Made by a program: the position numbers and the translations under genes. Below the pieces are notes generated by a model that was given only the letters and a program-made list of their open reading frames with translations, ran no database searches and was not told the DNA's origin. A DNA stretch of 5,043 nt, taken from assembly GCA_017305815.1 (NCBI GenBank), contig JAFKJZ010000267.1, forward strand, positions 1 to 5,043. The letters run 5' to 3'. The stretch comes from Hyphomicrobiales bacterium (GTDB taxonomy: Bacteria > Pseudomonadota > Alphaproteobacteria > Rhizobiales > Kaistiaceae). Below, in pieces: positions 1 through 5,043 of this stretch (positions are counted from its first letter, which is position 1; every line of letters starts with the position of its first letter).

Positions 1-1
1 C

Positions 2-3000
2 ATAACCACCCATGGCGACAAGTCGGCCGGCATCCTGGCGCAGTCGATCGGCGGCGGCGGCGGTACGGGCGGCGACGCCTATGTCGGTCTGGGCGGCCTG
101 GTGTCGATCCCGGGCGTGCCGGTCGATCCGCTCACCTTCCTGAAGCCGGTCAGCACCGGCAGCTTCAAGCGCTCGGCGGCGGTCGGCATTGGCGGCACGG
201 GCGGGACGGGTGGCAATGGCGGCACGGTCACTGTCACCAATACCGGCCACATCACCACCGAAGGCCAGACCTCGGACGGCATTCATGCGCAGTCGGTCGG
301 CGGCGGCGGGATTGTCACCGTCGACAACTATGGCGGCATCCTCACCCATGCTGATGATTCCGCGGGCATCTTCGCCCAGTCGATCGGTGGCGGCGGCGGT
401 GCCGGCGGTTCGATCGGCTTGGCGATCCTCGGCGTCGGCGGTTCCGGCGGCTCCGCCGGCGTCGGCGGAGCGGTCGGCGTCACCAACGCGGCGATGATCG
501 AGACCCATGGTCTCGATTCGCATGCCATCTTCGCCCAGTCGGTCGGCGGCGGCGGCGGCTCCGGTGGCGGCAAGAATTCCGGCAAGTTCACCGACAGCGT
601 TCCGGCGCTGGTGCTGATCGGCGGCGCCGGCGGTTCCTCCGGCAATGGCGGCGCGGTCACGGTCACCAACTCCAACAGCCTGCACACGCTGGGCGACGGC
701 GCCGACGGCATCAATGCGCAGTCGATCGGCGGCGGCGGCGGCTCGGGCGGCAGGACCTATGGCCTGCTCATGGTCGGCGGCGATGTCGCTTCGACCGGCA
801 ATGGCGGCGACGTCACGGTCGAGAACCAGCGAATCCTGTCCGGGGACGAGAGTGGGACGCTGCTGCGCCAGGGCAACATCCTGGTCGAAGGCTATGGCTC
901 GCATGGCATCTTCGCGCAGTCGGTCGGCGGTGGCGGCGGCAATGCCGGTGGCGGCTTCGCGGCCAGCCTGACCTCGGGCTCGCTCGGCGTCGGCGGCGCC
1001 GGAGGCGGGGGCGGCGGCGTCGTCAAGGTCACCAATGCGGGCACCATCACCACGACGGGCGACGCGGCGGTCGCGATCTTCGCGCAGTCGATCGGCGGCG
1101 GCGGCGGCAATGGCGCCATGACCGGCGGCACGGCGCTGGCCGACGGCTCTACCTTCGACTTCGTCATCGGCGGCGCTGGCGGCGCAAGCGGCAAGGGCGG
1201 CGACGTCACCGTCACCAATGAGGTGACCGGCCTGATCCACACGACCGGATATGGCTCGACCGGTATCCTGGCGCAGTCGGTCGGCGGCGGTGGCGGCACG
1301 GGCGGCATCACCTATGTGACCAGTCCCGGCGACACGCCGTCGATTGCGCTGGCGATCGGCGGCTCGGGCGGCGCCGGCGGCGATGGCGGCATCGTCAAGG
1401 TCATCAATGACGGCAACATGCTGATCGAGGGCGACAACTCCGTCGCGATCTTCGCCCAATCGGTGGGCGGCGGTGGCGGCGCCGGCGGCGCGGCGACCGC
1501 TGTGGCGCTCGGCGGTACGGCAGTGATCGGCGGCGCCGGCGTCACCGGCAAGGGGGGCGACGTCATCGTCGACAGCACCGGCGTCATCGAGCTGAAGGGC
1601 AACGGCTCCGTCGGCATCTTCGCGCAGTCGGTCGGCGGCGGCGGCGGTGTCGTCACCGCGGGAACCGATGGCATCGTCGAGGCCACCGCAAATGGCGGCA
1701 CCGGCAATGGCGGCATCGTCAAGATCACCGGCAACACCAGGATCCTCATCACCGGCGACAATTCGGTCGGCGTCTTCGCCCAGTCGGTGGGTGGCGGCGG
1801 CGGCGTCGGCGGCTTCGACGGGAACTATCTCGGCCTGGACGGCTTCTCCGGCGCCAGCGCCCAGACCTTCAGCCTGTTCTCGGAACCGACGCCGGCCGGC
1901 TTCATGGGCTCTGTCGGCGGCGACGGCTATGGCGACGTGGTCAGCCTGACGCAGAAGGTCGATGTCGCGGTCACCGGCAAGAACTCCTTCGCCATCCTGG
2001 CGCAGAGCGTCGGCGGCGACGGCAATGGCGACATCGACGTCACCATCGAGGACAAGGTGAAGGTGATCGGCGGTTCCGAAATGGGCGCCGGCGTCGGCTT
2101 CAAGGACGGCAAGACCAACAAGCTCACCAACAAGGGCATCGTCACCTCGGTCGACCTGATCGACGGCTACGCCATGCGCGCCACCGGCGGCGACGACACC
2201 TTCGAGAACGAATATGTGACCATCGGCTCGGTCGCGCTCGGCGAAGGACAGAACGCCTTCAACAACCGCTTCGACGCCATCCACTACATGGGCGACACCG
2301 TCGATCTCGGCGCGACGGGCAAGTATCTGAACGAAGGGTACATGTCGCCCGGCGATTGGGACCGGGTGATGCGAACGACGCTGACCGGCAATCTCGAGCA
2401 GACCGAGGAAGGCGCCTATCTGCTCGACCTCGATCTCGCCGGCACGACCGACCGCATCGATGTCAGCGGCACGGCGGTGGTGGACGGCATTGTCGCCATC
2501 AACGTCATGCACCCCGCGTCGGCGCGCACCGGCAGCACGGACTACGTCATCATCCACACCGAAGAGGGCGTCACCGACGAGGGCCTGGAGCTCGACGCCG
2601 CGCAGAGCGCGGTGGCGCAGTACAAGCTGCTCTATCCGGTCGATCCCCAGGATGTCGTCCTCAATGTCGATATCAACTATGCCCGTGGGGGCATGACGGA
2701 GAACCAGACGGCGGTCGGTTCGGCGATCAACGCGATCCAGACGGACCTTGCCTCGCCGGATTTCGCTCCGATCGCGGCGGCGCTGTTCTACGTGCCGACG
2801 ATCGATGCCCTCGGCGCGATCTACGATTCGATCTCGGGCGAGGGCGTCAGCGGCTTCCAGCAGCCCGAGTTCGACATGAACAGCACTTTCCTGGCGGCGA
2901 TGACCGGCCAGGCGGACAGCTGGCGCATCGGCATGGGCCTCGATCCCTCGAGCCAGAGCTATACGCCGAAGGCGCTCGGCTACGCGGACGAGCCCGAAAA

Positions 3001-3919
3001 GAGCCCGGCCTTCGCCGCGCTCGACCAGGCCGAGGAGCGTCGCTGGAAGATCTGGGCGACGGTCGGTGGCAATTCCGGCAACGTCAATGGCGACCCGACC
3101 ATCGTCGGCAGCGCCGACCTGACCTACAAGGCCGGCAGCCTGGCGGCCGGCGTCGATTACCAGGTCGATCCCGACACGCTGATGGGTCTTGCCGTCGGCG
3201 GCGCCGCCGGCTCGTTCTCGGTGCCGGATCGCGAGACCAGCGGCAACATGGTCGGCGGCCATCTCGGCGCCTATGGCGCGAAGAAGTGGGGCCAGTTCTA
3301 TGCCAATGGCGCGCTCGCGTTGGACATCTACGACAACAGCACCCGCCGCCAGGCGACCGTGCCTGGCTCCGACGCACCGCTCAATCCCGTGCCTGGCTTC
3401 TCGGAACGCTGGGAGGGCGATTTCCTGAGCGGCGGCTTCAGCGCCCGCGCCGAAACCGGATGGCGCCAGCCCGTCGCCGGCCTCGGCGCGGTCACCGGCT
3501 TCGCCGGCCTGCAGTTTGCCTCGCTGACCATGCAGGGCTTCCAGGAGACCTCCCCGAACGGCGACGTCCTCGGCCTCGACTATGACCGCCGCACCATCAC
3601 GTCGCTTCCTTCCATGCTCGGCCTGCAGTTCGACACGACGATGGGGCTCGGCGAGAACACGACCATCCAGCCCTGGGCGCGGGCGGCCTGGCAGCACGAG
3701 TTCAATCCGGATCGCTCGGTCAATCCGAGCTTCCTCGCGGCGCCGGGCTATCCCTTCGTCGTGCAGGGCGCGGCCGCGGCCGAGGATGCGCTGGCGGTCA
3801 ATGCCGGCTTCAGGATGAACTGGGGCCCGGACACCTCGTTCTTCGCCACTTTTGACGGCAAGTTCGCCGACAACGTCCAGACCTATGGCGGCAATGCCGG
3901 CTTCCAGGTCCGCTGGTAG
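2..3919 (+). CDS. Autotransporter (type Va secretion) with glycine-rich repeat passenger and C-terminal beta-barrel; 5' end missing
   Basis: The reading frame is open from base 2 to a TAG stop at 3917-3919, giving 1305 codons. No start codon or signal peptide is visible, so the gene begins upstream; the GTG at 101 is only the first possible start inside the window, and repeat copy 1 lies before it in the same frame. Order of parts: twelve glycine-rich AQS repeats (32 to about 2030), a non-repetitive beta-helix end with an autochaperone-like stretch, a helical linker with S-G-E (2834-2842), and a barrel (3041-3916) ending G-F-Q-V-R-W. I see no cysteine in the translation, which is usual for proteins that cross the periplasm unfolded. 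In this family the barrel inserts in the outer membrane and the passenger is displayed or released. I infer a surface adhesin or matrix role; no protease or esterase motif is seen. The family assignment is firm and the function is unknown. Confidence 0.93.
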   Translation: MTTHGDKSAGILAQSIGGGGGTGGDAYVGLGGLVSIPGVPVDPLTFLKPVSTGSFKRSAAVGIGGTGGTGGNGGTVTVTNTGHITTEGQTSDGIHAQSVGGGGIVTVDNYGGILTHADDSAGIFAQSIGGGGGAGGSIGLAILGVGGSGGSAGVGGAVGVTNAAMIETHGLDSHAIFAQSVGGGGGSGGGKNSGKFTDSVPALVLIGGAGGSSGNGGAVTVTNSNSLHTLGDGADGINAQSIGGGGGSGGRTYGLLMVGGDVASTGNGGDVTVENQRILSGDESGTLLRQGNILVEGYGSHGIFAQSVGGGGGNAGGGFAASLTSGSLGVGGAGGGGGGVVKVTNAGTITTTGDAAVAIFAQSIGGGGGNGAMTGGTALADGSTFDFVIGGAGGASGKGGDVTVTNEVTGLIHTTGYGSTGILAQSVGGGGGTGGITYVTSPGDTPSIALAIGGSGGAGGDGGIVKVINDGNMLIEGDNSVAIFAQSVGGGGGAGGAATAVALGGTAVIGGAGVTGKGGDVIVDSTGVIELKGNGSVGIFAQSVGGGGGVVTAGTDGIVEATANGGTGNGGIVKITGNTRILITGDNSVGVFAQSVGGGGGVGGFDGNYLGLDGFSGASAQTFSLFSEPTPAGFMGSVGGDGYGDVVSLTQKVDVAVTGKNSFAILAQSVGGDGNGDIDVTIEDKVKVIGGSEMGAGVGFKDGKTNKLTNKGIVTSVDLIDGYAMRATGGDDTFENEYVTIGSVALGEGQNAFNNRFDAIHYMGDTVDLGATGKYLNEGYMSPGDWDRVMRTTLTGNLEQTEEGAYLLDLDLAGTTDRIDVSGTAVVDGIVAINVMHPASARTGSTDYVIIHTEEGVTDEGLELDAAQSAVAQYKLLYPVDPQDVVLNVDINYARGGMTENQTAVGSAINAIQTDLASPDFAPIAAALFYVPTIDALGAIYDSISGEGVSGFQQPEFDMNSTFLAAMTGQADSWRIGMGLDPSSQSYTPKALGYADEPEKSPAFAALDQAEERRWKIWATVGGNSGNVNGDPTIVGSADLTYKAGSLAAGVDYQVDPDTLMGLAVGGAAGSFSVPDRETSGNMVGGHLGAYGAKKWGQFYANGALALDIYDNSTRRQATVPGSDAPLNPVPGFSERWEGDFLSGGFSARAETGWRQPVAGLGAVTGFAGLQFASLTMQGFQETSPNGDVLGLDYDRRTITSLPSMLGLQFDTTMGLGENTTIQPWARAAWQHEFNPDRSVNPSFLAAPGYPFVVQGAAAAEDALAVNAGFRMNWGPDTSFFATFDGKFADNVQTYGGNAGFQVRW
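32..2030 (+). repeat. Twelve-copy AQS-glycine repeat array in the autotransporter passenger
   Basis: The motif I-[F/L/H/N]-A-Q-S-[V/I]-G-G-G-G-G begins at 32, 281, 368, 527, 710, 908, 1076, 1265, 1448, 1616, 1772 and 1994, always in frame. The last copy is degenerate (G-G-D-G-N-G-D) and the second has only four glycines. Each copy usually follows a strand of the form V-x-V-T-N-x-G-x-I-x-T-x-G-D-x-S, and a G-G-x-G-G-rich insert often precedes that strand. Spacings are 83, 29, 53, 61, 66, 56, 63, 61, 56, 52 and 74 codons, so a short core of about 29 residues is padded by inserts of variable length. The DNA is also conserved (gcgcagtcggtcggcggcgg and near variants). This pattern fits a right-handed beta-helix, with glycine runs as turns. 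The array starts upstream of the window, so the true copy number is higher or unknown. Confidence 0.92.
2375..2692 (+). other. Autochaperone-like end of the passenger beta-helix
   Basis: The translation here runs T-T-L-T-G-N-L-x-Q, then Y-L-L-D-L-D-L-A-G-T-T-D-R-I-D-V-S-G and V-V-D-G-I-V-A-I-N-V. This matches the pattern common just before autotransporter barrels, where strands with alternating hydrophobic residues and a D-x-I/L-x-V-S-G turn cap the beta-helix and help it fold during export. It then runs into T-D-Y-V-I-I-H-T and V-V-L-N-V-D-I-N-Y strands. The role is known for the family; the limits are judged by eye. Confidence 0.65.
2693..3040 (+). other. Linker ahead of the barrel, with conserved S-G-E motif
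   Basis: The segment starts M-T-E-N-Q-T-A-V-G-S-A-I and continues through an A-A-A-L-F-Y-V-P stretch to Y-D-S-I-S-G-E-G-V. This is the typical N-Q...L...S-G-E pattern at the passenger-barrel junction. The later part, up to E-E-R-R at about 3040, is charged and predicted to be helical or flexible. In classical autotransporters the helix threads the barrel pore; whether this one is cleaved cannot be told from sequence. Confidence 0.65.
3041..3916 (+). other. Autotransporter beta-barrel domain
   Basis: About 292 residues begin R-W-K-I-W-A-T-V-G-G, a typical first barrel strand, and close with F-F-A-T-F-D-G-K-F, G-G-N-A-G-F-Q-V-R-W. The length matches the usual 250-300 residue autotransporter barrel. 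Amphipathic strands alternate with turns rich in G, D and N (for example A-G-V-D-Y-Q and F-Y-A-N-G-A-L-A-L-D-I-Y). The final aromatic residue is the outer-membrane assembly signal recognised by the BAM complex. No frameshift or internal stop occurs, so the domain looks functional. Confidence 0.9.
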
Positions 3920-3927
3920 CGTCTCCT

Positions 3928-3953
3928 GCCGGCCGCGCTTTCGCGTGGCCGGC
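3928..3953 (+). terminator. Hairpin just after the autotransporter stop, probable terminator
   Basis: Arms 3928-3938 and 3943-3953 form an 11-bp GC-rich stem with one G-U pair and a TTTC loop. The hairpin starts eight bases after the stop codon. It is followed by TTCAAT and not by a run of T, so it is a weak match to a classical intrinsic terminator, though such tails are common in GC-rich genomes. It could instead protect the mRNA 3' end. Confidence 0.6.
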
Positions 3954-3970
3954 TTCAATGCCCAGTTGGG

Positions 3971-4011
3971 CTCGACGCCCGCTCGCGTGGATCCCGCCGG
4001 CGGGTGTCGAG
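3971..4011 (+). terminator. Second tandem hairpin, possible terminator
   Basis: Arms 3971-3982 (CTCGACGCCCGC) and 4000-4011 pair over 12 bp with one G-U, around a 17-base loop. The loop and right arm share a perfect palindrome, CCCGCCGGCGGG (3993-4004), giving an alternative fold. The tail is only CTTT. Coming directly after the first hairpin, it may be a back-up terminator. Confidence 0.45.
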
Positions 4012-4074
4012 CTTTGGAGGAGCAGGCTTTTCCCAGACCTTCGTCCGGTCCCAGGCGCTCACCTGTTATTCGTG

Positions 4075-4091
4075 GTCAAATACCAGTTGAC
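4075..4091. promoter_or_regulatory. Inverted repeat overlapping the -35 box, possible operator
   Basis: GTCAA (4075-4079) and TTGAC (4087-4091) form a perfect dyad across seven bases. A wider CCTGT (4062-4066) and ACAGG (4090-4094) pair is nested around it. The right arm lies in the -35 box, where a bound regulator would block or contact polymerase. Five-base arms can arise by chance, so this is tentative. Confidence 0.25.
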
Positions 4092-4116
4092 AGGAATGCG
4101 GCTTGCTATCTGATAT
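4087..4116 (+). promoter_or_regulatory. Candidate sigma-70-type promoter for the binding-protein gene
   Basis: TTGACA at 4087-4092 is a full consensus -35 box. The best-spaced -10 is TGATAT (4111-4116) at 18 bases, a weak match to TATAAT; TATCTG (4107-4112) is too close. The stretch is less GC-rich than its surroundings. Transcription would start near 4123 and leave a leader of about 200 bases. The weak -10 would suit an activator-dependent or catabolite-controlled transporter promoter, but that is inference. Confidence 0.4.
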
Positions 4117-4158
4117 GAACGAAAGCTCTCACCTGCGAAAAATAAGCTGGAGGGCGGA

Positions 4159-4181
4159 GGTTGGCGTGGGAGCCGCCAGCC
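4159..4181 (+). other. Leader hairpin upstream of the binding-protein gene
   Basis: GGTTGGCG (4159-4166) pairs with CGCCAGCC (4174-4181) over 8 bp, including one G-U, around a seven-base loop. It would form near the 5' end of the proposed leader. It is followed by GGGTGTTCTT, which is not a clear terminator tail. I recognise no known riboswitch fold. Confidence 0.4.
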
Positions 4182-4252
4182 GGGTGTTCTTGAGAATAAG
4201 AGTTCGCGTGCGGAACGTGCGACGAGAAAGCTTGGGCCAGAGGGACGTCGCG

Positions 4253-4264
4253 CGCCGCGCGGCG
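4253..4264. repeat. Perfect 12-base palindrome CGCCGCGCGGCG in the leader
   Basis: The sequence equals its own reverse complement and sits in a locally very GC-rich stretch (about 4246-4268). As RNA it could join longer stems. All-GC palindromes are frequent in such genomes, so function is doubtful. Confidence 0.35.
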
Positions 4265-4286
4265 GGGCCTGAACAGGGCGCGGTGA

Positions 4287-4298
4287 GCGGATATCCGC
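4287..4298. promoter_or_regulatory. Perfect palindrome GCGGATATCCGC just upstream of the ribosome binding site
   Basis: A 12-base perfect dyad with an AT centre lies nine bases before the Shine-Dalgarno tract. It could be a repressor site or a small RNA stem affecting ribosome access. It lacks the central CG usual in LacI-family operators. The binding-site reading is inference. Confidence 0.3.
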
Positions 4299-4307
4299 CC
4301 CGGCCAA

Positions 4308-4318
4308 GAGGGAGGGAG
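4308..4318 (+). promoter_or_regulatory. Ribosome binding site that fixes the start at 4327
   Basis: The purine tract GAGGGAGGGAG ends eight bases before the ATG at 4327. It is the strongest Shine-Dalgarno match in the intergenic region and is well spaced for this ATG, which also begins a clear signal peptide. Both observations support this start. Confidence 0.8.
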
Positions 4319-4326
4319 ACAGGATC

Positions 4327-4404
4327 ATGACACGGGCTAGGACGAAACTCGGCGTGGCGGTCTGCGCCGCTGCCTTGATGAGCGTGGCCGGCGTGGCGAA
4401 GGCC
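4327..4404 (+). other. Sec signal peptide of the binding protein
   Basis: The first 26 residues have a basic start (R3, R5, K7), a hydrophobic core from L8 to V23 and an A-K-A cleavage box before A27. Cys13 lies inside the core without a lipobox (the preceding residues are V-A-V), so this is a soluble periplasmic protein and not a lipoprotein. Confidence 0.85.
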
Positions 4405-5043
4405 GCCGAACTGCCGCCGGCCTTCGCGACGCTGCCGCCGGATATCCAGGCGCTCTATGTCGGCGTCGAGGAGACGATCCAGCCGTCGGCCTATGACAAT
4501 TTCGGCCCGGTCAAGCAGCCGTGGAAGTGGTGCCACTCGGAATCCTACCAGGGCAATCCCTGGCGGGTCTCCGTCACCAAGGAGCTCGAGCGTCTGGTCG
4601 ATCTCTACAAGGCGAAGGGCTGGGTCTCCGATTTCGAGATGTCGGATTCGAACGGCGATACCGGCCAGCAGATCGCCCAGATCCGCGCCTTCATCGACAA
4701 GAAGTGCAGCATCATCACCTCCTTCGCCGGCTCTTCGACGGCGCTGAACGAGGTGATCGAGGCCGCCTTCAAGGCCGGCATTCCCTTCGTCACCGGCGCG
4801 GGCGCCGTCACCAGCCCCTACGCCATCAATGTCGATTCCAACTATGTGAAGTTCGGCTATGACGTCGCCAAGGGCGTCGTCGAGGGCATTGGCGGCAAGG
4901 GCAACGTACTGCGCATCGAGGGCATCGCCGGCAGCCCGCTGGTCGCCCAGCAGCGCGCCGGCGCCGACAAGGCCTTTGCCGAGGCGCCCGACGTCAAGGT
5001 GATCCGCGACGTCAACGGTAACTGGTCGCCCAACGTCACCAAG
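4327..5043 (+). CDS. Sugar-type ABC transporter periplasmic substrate-binding protein (RbsB-like, Peripla_BP_4); 3' end missing
   Basis: The frame is open from ATG 4327 to the window end: 239 codons of an expected 330-370. Residues 1-26 are a Sec signal peptide ending A-K-A. The periplasmic binding fold begins near residue 66 (W-K-W-C-H-S-E-S-Y-Q-G-N-P-W). It continues through a helix E-L-E-R-L-V-D-L-Y-K-A-K-G, strand and turn D-S-N-G-D at 107-111, A-F-K-A-G-I-P-F-V near 147-155, the hinge-region N-V-D-S-N (168-172), and I-E-G-I-A-G-S-P with R210. This order matches ribose/xylose-type binding proteins, which capture a solute in the periplasm and deliver it to an ABC permease and ATPase, expected downstream. 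About 38 residues (27-65) precede the fold, longer than in RbsB. Cys69 and Cys127 could form a disulfide. By eye the Asp-Arg pair of RbsB is replaced by Gly-Ala (157-158), so ribose is unlikely; the true ligand is unknown. Confidence 0.9.
   Translation, partial: MTRARTKLGVAVCAAALMSVAGVAKAAELPPAFATLPPDIQALYVGVEETIQPSAYDNFGPVKQPWKWCHSESYQGNPWRVSVTKELERLVDLYKAKGWVSDFEMSDSNGDTGQQIAQIRAFIDKKCSIITSFAGSSTALNEVIEAAFKAGIPFVTGAGAVTSPYAINVDSNYVKFGYDVAKGVVEGIGGKGNVLRIEGIAGSPLVAQQRAGADKAFAEAPDVKVIRDVNGNWSPNVTK

Larger units (their letters stand above)
3920..4326. other. Intergenic region without a convincing gene
   Basis: These 407 bases separate the autotransporter stop from the binding-protein start. 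They hold two strong hairpins next to the first gene, a candidate promoter near 4087-4116, a leader with one hairpin and two perfect palindromes, and a Shine-Dalgarno tract. Open frames crossing it on either strand have no convincing ribosome binding site and give arginine- or proline-rich peptides that I do not recognise. I see no tRNA, insertion sequence or CRISPR repeat. Confidence 0.75.

Noticed and set aside
328..1761. Several antisense proline-rich open frames (for example 328-714, 892-1311 and 1312-1761)
   Set aside because: Their P-P-P-P-P-T-D-C/W-A-K repeats are the reverse complement of the glycine-AQS repeats. They are mirror artefacts of the repeat and codon bias.
32..2030. The regular motif spacing read as a CRISPR or other DNA repeat array
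   Set aside because: Repeats are in frame, spacings are all multiples of three but irregular, and the intervals encode related beta strands. They are protein repeats.
2356..3585. A 409-codon + strand open frame inside the autotransporter
   Set aside because: It is a shifted frame of the barrel and linker region. The peptide is rich in Arg, Gly and Pro as expected from GC-rich shadow frames, while the frame of the autotransporter gives a recognisable domain.
3852..4118. An 88-codon + strand frame spanning the end of the autotransporter and the hairpins
   Set aside because: It is out of frame with the barrel, crosses both hairpins, has no ribosome site, and its composition is that of a shadow frame.
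4059..4328. An 89-codon antisense frame across the intergenic region
   Set aside because: No ribosome binding site is visible, the product is not recognisable, and it lies opposite the proposed promoter and Shine-Dalgarno tract of the transporter gene.
4357..4368. Cys13 in the signal peptide as a lipoprotein attachment site
   Set aside because: The preceding residues V-A-V do not form a lipobox, the hydrophobic core continues past the Cys, and a good A-K-A cleavage site follows.
2..5043. The autotransporter and the binding protein as one new functional system
   Set aside because: The two genes are separated by 407 bases with probable terminators and a separate promoter candidate. Their families have unrelated known roles, so adjacency alone does not support a joint function.

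Overview
The window is GC-rich DNA with strong G/C preference at third codon positions. Both genes read left to right on the + strand. A very large glycine-rich autotransporter beside a sugar-type ABC transporter binding protein, together with the codon use and the purine-rich ribosome binding site, suggests an alphaproteobacterium, probably of the Rhizobiales/Hyphomicrobiales. This placement is inferred from gene type and composition; no marker gene fixes it.

Region 1 (2-3919) is the C-terminal 1305 codons of a type Va autotransporter; its start lies upstream of the window. The passenger carries twelve copies of an I-x-A-Q-S-[V/I]-G-G-G-G-G repeat (32 to about 2030). A non-repetitive beta-helix end with an autochaperone-like section follows (about 2030-2690). 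Next comes a helical linker with the conserved S-G-E motif (about 2693-3040), then an outer-membrane beta-barrel of about 292 residues ending in Trp (3041-3916).

Region 2 (3920-4326) is a 407-base intergenic region with no convincing gene. Two strong hairpins (3928-3953 and 3971-4011) lie just after the autotransporter stop and probably end its transcript. A consensus -35 box (TTGACA, 4087-4092) may start a separate transcript with a leader of roughly 200 bases. That leader contains a hairpin and two perfect 12-base palindromes before a strong Shine-Dalgarno tract.

Region 3 (4327-5043, running off the window) is the first 239 codons of a periplasmic sugar-type substrate-binding protein of the RbsB-like (Peripla_BP_4) class with a clear Sec signal peptide. 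ABC ATPase and permease genes would be expected downstream.

The hairpins and the separate promoter candidate suggest that the two genes are independent units and that their adjacency is not a functional link. Nothing in the window clearly shows a novel system. The most interesting points are the repeat architecture of the passenger and the long structured leader of the transporter gene.
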